Source: Mesoflavibacter zeaxanthinifaciens DSM 18436
GTDB taxonomy: Bacteria > Bacteroidota > Bacteroidia > Flavobacteriales > Flavobacteriaceae
Direction of reading: 5' to 3'
DNA: 64,000 nucleotides
Assembly: GCF_000422365.1 (NCBI RefSeq)
Contig: NZ_AULQ01000001.1
Location: forward strand, 310,001-374,000
Under the pieces are notes generated by a model. That model was not told the DNA's origin, did not search any database, and saw only the letters and a program-made list of their open reading frames with translations. The first letter of the stretch is position 1. Every line of letters starts with the position of its first letter. Shown one piece after another: positions 17,491-26,920 of this stretch. The translations under genes were made by a program, and so were the position numbers.

Positions 17491-19599
17491 ATGAAACTAT
17501 TTTTAAAATCAATTTTAGTACTTTTTACAATAGTACAAATACAAGCACAAGAAAAAAAAATAAGCGGTGTTGTCTCTGATGAGAATGGGTTACCATTACC
17601 ATCTGCAACCGTTTTAGTTAAAGGAACATCAAATGGAATTCAAACCGATTTTGATGGAAAATACTCCATTACAGCACAAGTAGGAGACATATTAGTATTT
17701 AGTTACGTTGGTTACAATACAAAAGAAGTTACAGTAGGATCTTCTAATACAATAAATGTTAGTATGGTACCAGATAATAATTTAGACGAAGTTATCGTAG
17801 TTGGTTATGGTACAACTAGACATCGTGTAAAGAAAGAAAGAATAAAAAATGCTAGTCAATTAGTTAGTAACAAACAGCAAGAATCTTCTAATGTGGTACA
17901 AGCTTTAAGTGGACAAGTTGCAGGTGTAGCAATAACTAATTCCACAGGTCAACCTGGTAATACAGCTAATATTAGAATTAGAGGTTATAATTCATTAACA
18001 GGGAATAGAGATCCCTTATATGTTATTGACGGAAGAATTTCTAGCAAAGACGATTTAAATACTATTAAAGCAAGAAAAGTATCAGAAGTTAAAGTTGCTA
18101 AAAATTTTGTTGGTCAAGCACTTTATGGAGACAAAGGAAAACACGGAGTAGTTTTCGTAAAAACTAAAAATAGCAATTATATACTACCAGATATAGAAAG
18201 TATTGAAAACGAATCCTACACAAAAATTCACGAAAACAAGTTTAAAACTGTAAGTGCCTCACCATTATCAACATTTTCAATAGATGTAGATAAAGCAGGT
18301 TATAGCAATGTAAGACGCTTAATTAATAATGGTCAATTTGTACCAGCAAATGCTGTAAAAATTGAAGAAATGGTTAATTATTTCAATTATAATTATCCGC
18401 AACCAAAAGACGAGCATCCATTTTCTATCCATACAGAAGTCGCAAAAACACCATGGAATCAAGACACAAAATTGGTTAAAATTGGATTACAAGGTAAAAT
18501 TTATGAAAATGAAAATTTACCTGCAGCAAATCTTACATTTTTAATTGATGTATCTGGATCTATGGGAAGTCCAAATAAATTAGGATTATTAAAACAAGCA
18601 TTTAAATTATTAGTAAATCAGCTTAGAGAAAAAGACAAAGTATCTATCGTGGTTTATGCTGGAGCAGCAGGAGTTGTTTTAAAACCAACATCTGGTAAAC
18701 ATAAAGATAAAATTATTGAGGCTTTAGATAATTTAGAATCCGGCGGTTCTACAGCTGGTGGCGCAGGTATACAATTAGCATACAAATTAGCACAAGAAAA
18801 CTTTAATAAAAAAGGCAATAACAGAGTGATTTTAGCAACCGATGGTGATTTCAATGTTGGCGCATCTTCAGATCAAGATATGGAAGATTTAATTACTGAA
18901 AAACGTAAATCAGGCGTATTTCTTTCGGTTTTAGGTTTTGGTTATGGAAATTACAAAGATTCTAAATTAGAAACTTTAGCCGATAAAGGTAACGGTAATC
19001 ACGCTTACATAGACACAATGCAAGAAGCTAGACGTATTTTTGAAAGTGAATTTGGCGGAACGTTATTTACCATTGCAAAAGATGTAAAATTACAAGTAGA
19101 ATTTAACCCAAATAAAGTACAAGCCTACCGTTTAATTGGTTACGAAAATAGATTGTTAGCAGACGAAGATTTTATTGATGACACTAAAGATGCTGGCGAA
19201 TTAGGCGCAGGACATACCGTAACAGCACTTTATGAAGTGATTCCTGTTGGTGTAAAAAGCGAATTTATTAAAAATGAAATTGATTTAAAATACACAGACA
19301 AAAAAGCAAATAACAATTATTCTGATGAGTTGTTTACAGTAAAATTCAGATACAAAAAACCAGACGAAGATACGAGCTTAGAGATGGTTCATGTTCAAAA
19401 AGATGAAACAACAGAAGCTTCCGAAAATATGAATTTTGCTAGCGCAGTAGCTTTATTTGGTATGCAATTAAGACAATCACAGTTTTATAATAACGCATCT
19501 CAAGATTTAGTGATACAATTAGCAGAAAAGGGAAGAGGAGAAGATAAAAACGGATATCGCGCAGAATTTATCCGACTAGCAAAAACACAAACATTTTAA
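17491..19599 (+). CDS. Exported YfbK-type VWA protein fused to carboxypeptidase-regulatory and TonB plug domains
   Basis: The 702-aa protein begins with a signal peptide (1-19). Next come a carboxypeptidase-regulatory-like domain (about 22-105, ISGVVSDENGLPLPSATV and VVGYG), a TonB plug-like domain (about 110-225, VAGVAITNSTGQPGN and IRIRGYNS), a VWA N-terminal domain (STFSIDVDKAGYSNVRR), a VWA domain with an intact MIDAS (D353-V-S355-G-S357, then GGSTAGGAG and ATDGD) and a C-terminal YfbK-like region. No beta barrel follows the plug, so it is not a transporter. The plug region may dock on an outer-membrane partner while VWA binds protein; this is inference. Similar fusions are seen in Bacteroidota. 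Confidence 0.82.
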   Translation: MKLFLKSILVLFTIVQIQAQEKKISGVVSDENGLPLPSATVLVKGTSNGIQTDFDGKYSITAQVGDILVFSYVGYNTKEVTVGSSNTINVSMVPDNNLDEVIVVGYGTTRHRVKKERIKNASQLVSNKQQESSNVVQALSGQVAGVAITNSTGQPGNTANIRIRGYNSLTGNRDPLYVIDGRISSKDDLNTIKARKVSEVKVAKNFVGQALYGDKGKHGVVFVKTKNSNYILPDIESIENESYTKIHENKFKTVSASPLSTFSIDVDKAGYSNVRRLINNGQFVPANAVKIEEMVNYFNYNYPQPKDEHPFSIHTEVAKTPWNQDTKLVKIGLQGKIYENENLPAANLTFLIDVSGSMGSPNKLGLLKQAFKLLVNQLREKDKVSIVVYAGAAGVVLKPTSGKHKDKIIEALDNLESGGSTAGGAGIQLAYKLAQENFNKKGNNRVILATDGDFNVGASSDQDMEDLITEKRKSGVFLSVLGFGYGNYKDSKLETLADKGNGNHAYIDTMQEARRIFESEFGGTLFTIAKDVKLQVEFNPNKVQAYRLIGYENRLLADEDFIDDTKDAGELGAGHTVTALYEVIPVGVKSEFIKNEIDLKYTDKKANNNYSDELFTVKFRYKKPDEDTSLEMVHVQKDETTEASENMNFASAVALFGMQLRQSQFYNNASQDLVIQLAEKGRGEDKNGYRAEFIRLAKTQTF

Positions 19600-19617
19600 T
19601 TAATTTTTTAATGTATT

Positions 19618-19692
19618 TAGAACTAGATTGTATTTTTAATTTTTAATCATTTATTTTTATGGTCTAACTAAAAATACAATCTATGAGTTCTA
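19618..19692 (+). promoter_or_regulatory. Long inverted repeat enclosing the sulP start codon
   Basis: The left arm at 19618-19638 pairs with the right arm at 19669-19692. The core is 15 bp perfect (19624-19638 with 19669-19683). Six more pairs follow (TAGAAC with GTTCTA) after a 3-nt bulge, TGA at 19684-19686. The loop is 30 nt. The ATG of the transporter gene (19683-19685) lies at the bulge, so an mRNA hairpin would hide the start codon. Translational control, for example by a ligand, a protein or temperature, is a plausible but untested reading. Confidence 0.6.
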
Positions 19693-21338
19693 AATTTTAC
19701 GATTTTAAAAACTTAAAAGGAGATTTAACTGGCGGATTAGTAGCTGGTGTAGTTGCTTTACCTTTAGCATTAGCATTTGGTGTACAATCTGGTTTAGGTG
19801 CAATTGCAGGACTTTATGGCGCAATAGCTGTTGGTATTTTTGCTGCTATTTTTGGTGGTACAGCTACACAAGCAAGTGGACCAACTGGTCCAATGACGGT
19901 TGTTTCTGCAGCATTAGTTGCTGCTTCCATAGAAATTACCGGTAGTTTGGAAGCTGCAATGCCAATCATAATTCTTACGTTTTTATTAGGCGGAATTTTT
20001 CAGATTGTTTTTGGATTTTTAAACATTGCAGGTTACGTTAAATACTTTCCATATCCTGTAGTTTCTGGATTTATGAGTGGCGTAGGATTAATAATAATTA
20101 TCCTTCAGTTGTTCCCATTTGTAGGATTAAGTTCGGCTAAATCTACATGGTTAGTGATGCAGGATTTACCTAGATTGTTTTCAGATTTTAACTGGCAAGC
20201 TTTAGTTTTAGGTGTCATAACAATTATTGTTTATTTTGTTTTTCCGTATATAACAAAAGCGATTCCTAGTGCTTTGGTTGCTTTAATTTTTTCATCTGTA
20301 TTATCATTTTTATTAAAATGGGATGTACCAATTATTGGCGAAATTCCTTCAGGTTTACCAAGTTTACAAGTTTCTGGATTATTTTCAATAGACGCTAGTG
20401 CTTACGCTTTAGTTTTAGAATACGCTTTGGTTTTAGCTGTTTTAGGCTCGATAGATTCGTTATTAACTTCGGTTATTGCAGATAATATGACCAAAACAAA
20501 ACACAATAGTAACCGCGAATTAATTGGACAAGGAATAGGTAACTCAATTGCTGCAATTTTTGGTGGTATTCCTGGTGCTGGCGCAACCAAAGGAACAGTG
20601 ATAAACATAAATTCTGGCGGACGTACAAGATTATCTGGCGCAACACACGGTTTGTTTTTATTAGCGGTTTTATTAGGTTTAGGTAAGTTAGCAGCATTTA
20701 TTCCGTTATCGGTTTTAGCTGGATTATTAATTCCAATTGCGTTTAAAATTATTGATGTTAAAGGCTTAAAACATTTACTAGTTGTACCAAGAGCAGATGC
20801 TGTAGTTTTAATAATTGTTTTATTAATTACCACATTTGGTAGTTTAATACAAGCAGTAGGAATTGGATTATTATTAGCCTCTTTATTATTTATGAAACGC
20901 GCTAGTGATATTGGTGAAAAAGGTTTAGAAGTTGGTACATTGGCTGGTTTTGATGGTGAAAAACCTTGGCAAGACGAAAAAGAGTTTTACGAAGAGCATA
21001 AGGACAAAGTATATATTAAACACCTTTACGGACCGTTATTTTTTGGATTTACTTCTCATTTTCAAGATGAAATTGCAAACATTCCTAAGCAAGTAAAGGC
21101 TTTAATTATTAGATTAGATCGTGTACCATACATTGATCAATCTGGTTTATATGCTTTAGAAAATGCAGTCTTAGATTTAGAACAACGTGGTATACAAGTA
21201 CTTTTAACAGCTGTACAAGAACAACCAAAAGATAAATTAATATCTATAGATATTGTACCAGATTTAATTTCTGAAGAACATATTTTTGATACTATAGAAG
21301 ATGCTTATGCGTATTTAAGAACGCATTTTAAATTATAG
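19683..21338 (+). CDS. SulP-family inorganic anion transporter with STAS domain
   Basis: This 551-aa protein has roughly 10-12 membrane helices (residues 10-430) and a cytoplasmic STAS domain (about 440-545). SulP features include LTGGLVAGVVALPLALAFG near the N-terminus, ASGPTGPMTVV, and IPGAGATKGTVININSGGRT in the core. The STAS part reads LIIRLDRVPYIDQSGLYAL, including the conserved Ser after DQ. Bacterial members carry sulfate, bicarbonate or dicarboxylates; the substrate cannot be settled here. No carbonic anhydrase or sulfate gene is adjacent. The start codon lies in an inverted repeat. The 3' end meets a convergent gene after 3 bp. Confidence 0.9.
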   Translation: MSSKFYDFKNLKGDLTGGLVAGVVALPLALAFGVQSGLGAIAGLYGAIAVGIFAAIFGGTATQASGPTGPMTVVSAALVAASIEITGSLEAAMPIIILTFLLGGIFQIVFGFLNIAGYVKYFPYPVVSGFMSGVGLIIIILQLFPFVGLSSAKSTWLVMQDLPRLFSDFNWQALVLGVITIIVYFVFPYITKAIPSALVALIFSSVLSFLLKWDVPIIGEIPSGLPSLQVSGLFSIDASAYALVLEYALVLAVLGSIDSLLTSVIADNMTKTKHNSNRELIGQGIGNSIAAIFGGIPGAGATKGTVININSGGRTRLSGATHGLFLLAVLLGLGKLAAFIPLSVLAGLLIPIAFKIIDVKGLKHLLVVPRADAVVLIIVLLITTFGSLIQAVGIGLLLASLLFMKRASDIGEKGLEVGTLAGFDGEKPWQDEKEFYEEHKDKVYIKHLYGPLFFGFTSHFQDEIANIPKQVKALIIRLDRVPYIDQSGLYALENAVLDLEQRGIQVLLTAVQEQPKDKLISIDIVPDLISEEHIFDTIEDAYAYLRTHFKL

Positions 21339-21341
21339 CAG

Positions 21342-23321
21342 TTACAGTCTATCTTTATATACCAAATCCTCGTTTAGGTTATAGGCTCTCCAAAGTCCAA
21401 TAGGTTTGTCTTTACGGTATTTACCGCTAATTTTTAAAATCCCGTTTGGATAAAATTCTTGGTATTTACCGTGTTTTAAACCGTCTTTCAGTTCGACTAC
21501 AATATGTGGTTTTCCGTTAGCGTAGTTTTTGGTGAATGTTTTTGCAGTTAAGTCTGTTGGATATAATTCGGCAACATTAAATACTGTGTTTTTATCTAAA
21601 TTTTCTTCGGTAATTTCTATAGAATAAGATGAAGTATATTGCTTTTCTTTAAAGGTGAAATTGTTTTTAACAGATTTTAAATCATCGTATTGCACAACAA
21701 TTTTACTGCTAAAAAACTTGTTTTCTGGTGTTAATTGTAATCCAATTTGAGGAAAACAAATAAAGTAATCTTTGTTAGCTTTTAGTTGTTTTTTGGTGTC
21801 ATTATCTACAAATTGGTAAGCCGAATTATATAAACTTGGCGTGTTAATGTAGGCAAAAACACTTGATCTATTTTCAAATCTATCTTCAAAATCTATAAAA
21901 GCTTCAAAATTAGTAAGCGTTTCTTTGTCAATGTAAGTGTTTATAATACTTTTAAGCGTGTTTGGATGATTGCTAAACACCACATAATCATCAATTATAG
22001 TGAAGTAAGGCTTTTCAATATCTTCAAATAAACCGCCTAAAAACAGTTTAAAAAAGCCTTTAATTTGCATGAAATTAATAGCGTAACCTTTGTAGTTTAT
22101 TTCTTTGAATTTTACAGGACTTCGCTTTCTAATTTGTTCTAAAACAAAACCCAAATTTTCTTTAGCATCATCTTTATGTTTTGCCTTTAAAACTAAAGCG
22201 ACATCTTGTTTAGATTGCGAAACAGACGAATGTAATTGAAGTAAAGCCACTTCGTCATCAACCCAATTTATAAAGTGTCTTTTTATATTTATTTTAAGGA
22301 AACTTTCGACTTGCTCTATACCTTCGGTATAAGATTTAAATTGTTTTGGGTTTTCTTTTTGAAGCGCTTCAAAATTCTGATAAAATTCAGAAAAACGACT
22401 AAAACCAAAGCTAAGGTACAATGCGGTTTGTTTTGGCGCTATTCCGGTAATGCTGCGTCCACCTTTACCTGATTTTTGTAAGGCTTTAAGGTAGATACCA
22501 GCATTTGGATTAACATTTGTAATTCCATTTGCGGTAATGATATTTTTATTTAAGTCGAAACTAAAGCCACTAAACGCCAAACTTTTACTAATTGATGTGG
22601 TTAGTGTGTTGGGTTTATTGGAGAAAACTTTGACAAATTTATCTAAATAATCATATTGAAAATATAGACGAAACATATCATCACCGTCGACTTCTTTTTT
22701 AACCTCTAAAAAATTAAGATTTCGACCAATTTCTGGTTCTAAATATTGATCAATAGAGGCTTCTACTAACGTGTGCACGTAGGACGCAATCATTTGATTT
22801 TTAATAAAACTTATGTATAGCGTTTCGTGTGTTTTGTTATCGTAAACTTCAGTGATTTTATGAGTTTTATAATCTCGTTTACTCACTTTGTAATTGTTGT
22901 TTACAACAGTATTTAAATGCGACTTTAATACATTTAACCGAGATAGTTTTTGTAGGTCGACTACATAAAAAAAGCCATATTTTTTTGGCGCATACACGTG
23001 AGCAGAAACTAAAACATCTCTGTTACCAATACGATTAAAAACCGATTCTTTTTCTTTAAAAATAGAATCGAGTTTATTTAGATTTTTAGCAAGCGTATTA
23101 AAATAGTCGTTAGTGTTTAGATGTTGCCAAATTTCACTTTCACTAATGGTAGCCCAATTATCTACAGGTTGATCGGTTTCGATAACATAAACCGCATCTT
23201 TTGGTACTAAATATATGGATTGAATGTTATCGTTTGTAGCAAAGTAAAACACATAAACTTGATACAAACAAAAAGCTATAAACAATACTCCTAAAGCAGA
23301 TAAAATGGGGAGTTTTTTCAT
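21342..23321 (-). CDS. Single-pass membrane protein with DUF3352-like body and C-terminal MORN-type repeats
   Basis: A 659-aa protein with an N-terminal membrane anchor (about residues 5-25) and a large exported part. The body, starting YLVPKDAVYVIETDQP and containing many aromatic beta strands, resembles the DUF3352 proteins of Bacteroidota and Cyanobacteria. The last about 60 residues hold MORN/YwqK-like repeats: YANGKPHIVVELKDGLKHG, EFYPNGILKISGKYRKDKP and LWRAYNLNEDLVYKD. Function is unknown. The gene lies 3 bp downstream of the acyl-CoA carboxylase gene on the same strand, so it is probably co-transcribed; no functional link is obvious. Confidence 0.6.
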   Translation of the reverse strand: MKKLPILSALGVLFIAFCLYQVYVFYFATNDNIQSIYLVPKDAVYVIETDQPVDNWATISESEIWQHLNTNDYFNTLAKNLNKLDSIFKEKESVFNRIGNRDVLVSAHVYAPKKYGFFYVVDLQKLSRLNVLKSHLNTVVNNNYKVSKRDYKTHKITEVYDNKTHETLYISFIKNQMIASYVHTLVEASIDQYLEPEIGRNLNFLEVKKEVDGDDMFRLYFQYDYLDKFVKVFSNKPNTLTTSISKSLAFSGFSFDLNKNIITANGITNVNPNAGIYLKALQKSGKGGRSITGIAPKQTALYLSFGFSRFSEFYQNFEALQKENPKQFKSYTEGIEQVESFLKINIKRHFINWVDDEVALLQLHSSVSQSKQDVALVLKAKHKDDAKENLGFVLEQIRKRSPVKFKEINYKGYAINFMQIKGFFKLFLGGLFEDIEKPYFTIIDDYVVFSNHPNTLKSIINTYIDKETLTNFEAFIDFEDRFENRSSVFAYINTPSLYNSAYQFVDNDTKKQLKANKDYFICFPQIGLQLTPENKFFSSKIVVQYDDLKSVKNNFTFKEKQYTSSYSIEITEENLDKNTVFNVAELYPTDLTAKTFTKNYANGKPHIVVELKDGLKHGKYQEFYPNGILKISGKYRKDKPIGLWRAYNLNEDLVYKDRL

Positions 23322-23324
23322 TAA

Positions 23325-24968
23325 CTACACTTGTAAAACACCCATATTAAAAGGTTTTTCGATAGGCGAGTGGTTAGCTGCTTCTATACCCATACTTATC
23401 CATGTTCTTGTATCTAAAGGATCTATAACTGCATCTGTCCAAATACGTGCTGCAGCGTAATAAGGTGATACTTGATTGTCGTATCTCGCTTTTATTTTAT
23501 TAAATAATTCTTCTTCTTTTTCTTTAGTAATCTCTTCACCTTTTTTCTTTAAAGAAGCAGTTTCTATTTGTAATAAAACTTTTGCAGCGCTATTACCACT
23601 CATAACAGCTAACTCTGCACTTGGCCAAGCAGCGATTAAAGTAGGGTCATAAGCTTTTCCGCACATTGCGTAGTTACCAGCACCATAACTATTACCAACA
23701 ACAATTGTAAATTTAGGAACTACAGAATTACTAACTGCATTAACCATTTTGGCACCATCTTTTATGATACCGCCATGTTCACTTTTGCTACCAACCATAA
23801 AACCGGTAACATCTTGTAAAAACACTAATGGGATTTTTTTCTGGTTACAATTAGCTATAAATCTGGTTGCTTTATCAGCGCTATCATTATAGATTACTCC
23901 TCCAAATTGCATTTCGGTTGGTTTGGTTTTAGAGCCCTTAGTTTTTACCAAAGTACGTTGGTTGGCTACAATACCTACAGCCCAACCATCAATACGTGCA
24001 TAAGCAGTGATAATGGTTTGTCCGTAACCTTCTTTATATTCATCAAATTCAGAATTATCTACTAATCGTTTGATAATTTCTTTCATATCGTATTGATCGG
24101 CGCGAGATCTAGGTAAAATCCCATAAATATCTTCTGGATTATCTTTAGGTTTTTTAGCTTCTATACGATTATAACCAGCTTTATCATAATCACCAATCTT
24201 ATCTACAATTCTCTTAATTTTATCTAAAGCATCTTTATCGTCTGCAGCTTTATAGTCTGTAACGCCACTAATTTCGCAATGCGTAGTTGCACCGCCAAGA
24301 GTTTCGTTATCTATACTTTCGCCAATTGCAGCTTTTACTAAATAACTACCAGCCAAAAAGATACTACCAGTTTTGTCTACAATTAAAGCTTCATCACTCA
24401 TAATAGGTAAGTAAGCGCCACCAGCAACACAACTTCCCATTACAGCAGCAATTTGTGTAATTCCCATACTACTCATAACCGCATTGTTTCTAAAGATGCG
24501 TCCAAAATGTTCTTTATCTGGGAAAATTTCGTCTTGCATTGGTAAATAAACACCAGCAGAATCTACAAGATAGATAATTGGTAATCGGTTTTCTATAGCA
24601 ATTTCTTGCGCGCGTAAGTTTTTCTTTCCAGTGATCGGGAACCATGCACCAGCTTTAACTGTAGCATCGTTAGCAACAACGATACATTGTTTACCACTTA
24701 TGTAACCTATTTTTACAACAACGCCACCAGAAGGACAACCACCATGTTCTTTATACATGTCTTCTCCTGCAAATGCACCAATTTCAATAGATTTTCTTTT
24801 GTTATCTAAAAGATAATCAATACGTTCTCTTGCTGTAAGTTTGCCTTTTTCATGGTGTTTAGCAATACGCTTTTCTCCGCCACCAAGCTTTACTTTAGCT
24901 AATTTTTTCTTTAGTTCTGAGACTAATAATTTATTGTGATCTTCGTTTTTATTGAAGTTTAAATCCAT
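23325..24968 (-). CDS. Acyl-CoA carboxylase carboxyltransferase (beta) subunit, methylcrotonyl-CoA carboxylase-like
   Basis: This 547-aa protein has the double crotonase fold of biotin-dependent carboxyltransferases, which move CO2 from carboxybiotin to an acyl-CoA. Segments such as LRAQEIAIENRLPIIYLVDS, MGSCVAGGAYLPIMSDEA, VTGFMVGSKSEHGG and GNSYGAGNYAMCG match the methylcrotonyl-CoA carboxylase beta type. That would place it in leucine degradation. Propionyl- or geranyl-CoA carboxylases cannot be fully excluded. The biotin-carrying alpha subunit is not in the window. Genes for related acyl-CoA steps are also absent here. Confidence 0.87.
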   Translation of the reverse strand: MDLNFNKNEDHNKLLVSELKKKLAKVKLGGGEKRIAKHHEKGKLTARERIDYLLDNKRKSIEIGAFAGEDMYKEHGGCPSGGVVVKIGYISGKQCIVVANDATVKAGAWFPITGKKNLRAQEIAIENRLPIIYLVDSAGVYLPMQDEIFPDKEHFGRIFRNNAVMSSMGITQIAAVMGSCVAGGAYLPIMSDEALIVDKTGSIFLAGSYLVKAAIGESIDNETLGGATTHCEISGVTDYKAADDKDALDKIKRIVDKIGDYDKAGYNRIEAKKPKDNPEDIYGILPRSRADQYDMKEIIKRLVDNSEFDEYKEGYGQTIITAYARIDGWAVGIVANQRTLVKTKGSKTKPTEMQFGGVIYNDSADKATRFIANCNQKKIPLVFLQDVTGFMVGSKSEHGGIIKDGAKMVNAVSNSVVPKFTIVVGNSYGAGNYAMCGKAYDPTLIAAWPSAELAVMSGNSAAKVLLQIETASLKKKGEEITKEKEEELFNKIKARYDNQVSPYYAAARIWTDAVIDPLDTRTWISMGIEAANHSPIEKPFNMGVLQV

Positions 24969-25072
24969 AGAATGTCATTTTTTCACGAATTTACAAAAAG
25001 TAAATGCTTTTTAATACAAAAAATGTAATACGTTAATTAATTCATAAAATGTTACCGTTGTAAATATATCCC

Positions 25073-25103
25073 TTGGAATATAAATTTATATTTCCTAATT
25101 TTG
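25073..25103 (+). promoter_or_regulatory. Complete Bacteroidota-type promoter for the flavin reductase operon
   Basis: TTG at 25073-25075 and TAATTTTG at 25096-25103 are separated by 20 bp, matching the TTG-N(17-23)-TAnnTTTG consensus of the Bacteroidota housekeeping sigma factor. The ATG at 25130 gives a leader of about 20 nt. This also argues against the TTG at 25073 as a start codon. Confidence 0.75.
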
Positions 25104-25129
25104 TATTAACAAACAAAAAGATATTTACA

Positions 25130-25666
25130 ATGAAAAAAATAATAGCTTTTGCAGGAAGTGATAGTAAAACATCTATAAATAAGCAATTAGTAACATATGC
25201 TTCTAATCTAATCAATGGTTTTGAGGTTGAAATTTTAGACCTTAATGACTATCCATTACCAACTTACAGTGTAAATATTGAAAAGGAATCTGGTTTTCCT
25301 GAAAACGCGAAGTTGTTTTTAGAAAAGTTAAAGACTGCAGATGCTTTTATAATTTCTCTTGCAGAGCATAATAACGCTTACACAGCAGTTTTTAAGAGTT
25401 TAATGGATTGGTTATCTAGAATAGAGTTAAATTTCTTTTTTAACAAACCTTTACTTTTAATGAGTACTTCACCAGGAGCAAGAGCTGCAATTTCGTCTTT
25501 TAGTATGGGTGAAGAAAGGTTTCCAAGACATTCGGCAGAGATTGTTTCAACATTTAATTTACCATCTTTCAATGATAATTTTAAAGATGAAAAAATTATT
25601 GAAGATGCATTAAATGAAGAATTAAAGCAGGCGGTAGATAAATTAACATCAGTTTTAAATAAATAA
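25130..25666 (+). CDS. NADPH-dependent FMN reductase family flavoprotein
   Basis: This 178-aa flavodoxin-like protein begins IIAFAGSDSKTSINKQL, the FMN phosphate-binding loop of the family. It continues with EILDLNDYPLPTY, ISLAEHNNAYTAVFKSLMDW and MSTSPGARAA. Members reduce FMN, quinones, azo dyes or chromate with NAD(P)H. The gene starts a three-gene operon with a MarR regulator (gap 4 bp) and a pirin. That arrangement is typical of redox or quinone/electrophile stress responses, and I infer that MarR controls the set. Confidence 0.86.
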   Translation: MKKIIAFAGSDSKTSINKQLVTYASNLINGFEVEILDLNDYPLPTYSVNIEKESGFPENAKLFLEKLKTADAFIISLAEHNNAYTAVFKSLMDWLSRIELNFFFNKPLLLMSTSPGARAAISSFSMGEERFPRHSAEIVSTFNLPSFNDNFKDEKIIEDALNEELKQAVDKLTSVLNK

Positions 25667-25670
25667 TAAT

Positions 25671-26114
25671 ATGTCAAGTTTTTCAGAAGCTATAAATTCA
25701 TCTTTTAAAGATAACAGAGTTAAGGCTATGCTTAATATTCTATATACTGCAAATTGGATTTCTAGTCATCAAAATGAATTTTTTAAACAGTTTGGGTTGT
25801 CTCCACAACAATATAATATTTTAAGAATTTTAAGAGGTGCTAAAGAACCAATTAAGGTACAAACTATTAAAGAACGTATGGTAGAACGTGCGCCTAACTT
25901 AACACGACTTACCGATAAATTATGTGATAAAAGTTTAATAGAACGCATTCCTTTTGAAGGTGATAGACGTGTTGTTTTGATTGGTATTACTAAACAAGGA
26001 TTAGAATTATTAGAAAAAATAGATCCGCAAAGTCCACAATTAAATTTATTAAAAAATTTAAACGAAGAAGAAGCTAACCAACTTAGTGACTTATTAGATA
26101 AAATGAGGGATTAA
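25671..26114 (+). CDS. MarR-family transcriptional regulator
   Basis: A 147-aa winged-helix protein with the dimerising N-terminal helices, the recognition region IKVQTIKERMVERAPNLTRL and the wing IERIPFEGDRRVVLIGIT, a typical MarR pattern with the Asp-Arg-Arg wing. No Cys is present, so sensing by cysteine oxidation is unlikely; a small ligand is a better guess. It lies inside the flavin reductase-pirin operon and probably represses it. I do not see an obvious palindrome at the promoter. Confidence 0.88.
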   Translation: MSSFSEAINSSFKDNRVKAMLNILYTANWISSHQNEFFKQFGLSPQQYNILRILRGAKEPIKVQTIKERMVERAPNLTRLTDKLCDKSLIERIPFEGDRRVVLIGITKQGLELLEKIDPQSPQLNLLKNLNEEEANQLSDLLDKMRD

Positions 26115-26148
26115 TATTGGGAAAATATTGCTAAAAGAAAAGAAAAAA

Positions 26149-26865
26149 ATGAAAACAATTGTACACAAAGCAGAAGACCGTGGATATACAAACCACGGAT
26201 GGTTACAAGCTAATCACAGTTTTAGTTTTGCTAATTTTTTTAATCCAGAAAAAGTTCAATTTGGAGCTTTAAGAGTCTTAAATGACGACATTATAGCTCC
26301 AAGTATGGGATTTAGTACACATCCGCATGATAATATGGAAATTATTACCATTCCTTTAAAAGGGACTTTAAAACATAAAGATTCTATGGGTAACACATGG
26401 GAAATGGTAGAAGCAGGAGAAGTACAAGTAATGAGCGCTGGAAGTGGCGTACAACATTCTGAAATGAATGCAAAAACAGACGAGTATTTAAATTTATTTC
26501 AAATTTGGATATTTCCTGATAAAAAAAATGTAAACCCACGTTACGATCAAAAACATTTTAATGCAGAAGATAGGCAAGGTAAATTACAAACCTTAGTATC
26601 TTCTATTGATAATGATGACGAAGGTTTAAAAATTCATCAAAATGCTAAGTTGTCAAGAATTGATTTATCAAAAGATGAATCTTTTACCTATAATCTTATA
26701 AGTGAAAATCATGGTGTTTATATTATGACTATTTCTGGAAATTTTTCAGTAGAAAATAATCAATTAGAATCAAGAGACGCAATAGGTGTTTATGATACAA
26801 AAGATTTTACTTTAAAGACTAAGGAAGACACTCAGCTTTTGTTCATAGAAGTACCGATGAGCTAA
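26149..26865 (+). CDS. Pirin family protein (bicupin)
   Basis: This 238-aa protein has the pirin N-terminal cupin: HSFSFANFFNP, then STHPHDNMEIITIPLKG and the AGEVQVMSAGSGVQHSEMN segment. The metal ligands His-x-His (HPH) and His-x-Glu (QHSE) are all present. Some pirins show quercetinase activity and others act as redox cofactors, so the function is open. I chose the ATG at 26149; the TTG at 26128 would add seven mostly lysine residues. It closes the flavin reductase-MarR operon and is followed by a strong terminator. Confidence 0.88.
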   Translation: MKTIVHKAEDRGYTNHGWLQANHSFSFANFFNPEKVQFGALRVLNDDIIAPSMGFSTHPHDNMEIITIPLKGTLKHKDSMGNTWEMVEAGEVQVMSAGSGVQHSEMNAKTDEYLNLFQIWIFPDKKNVNPRYDQKHFNAEDRQGKLQTLVSSIDNDDEGLKIHQNAKLSRIDLSKDESFTYNLISENHGVYIMTISGNFSVENNQLESRDAIGVYDTKDFTLKTKEDTQLLFIEVPMS

Positions 26866-26891
26866 TACATTTTAAAGTATAATTTATAAAA

Positions 26892-26920
26892 AAAGCACTC
26901 TATAAAAGAGTGCTTTATTT
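26892..26920 (+). terminator. Rho-independent terminator after the pirin gene
   Basis: A 10-bp perfect stem, AAAGCACTCT (26892-26901) and AGAGTGCTTT (26907-26916), has a 5-nt loop and runs straight into the T-rich TTTA repeat. The stem core is nearly the same as that of the terminator at 48437. Confidence 0.88.

Noticed and set aside
20402-20833. Minus-strand ORF of 143 codons inside the SulP gene
   Set aside because: It is a shadow of a strongly conserved transporter; its composition is biased and lacks a recognisable domain.
25073-25129. TTG start extending the flavin reductase gene
   Set aside because: The TTG is the -33 element of a well-formed promoter; ATG at 25130 begins right at the FMN-binding strand.
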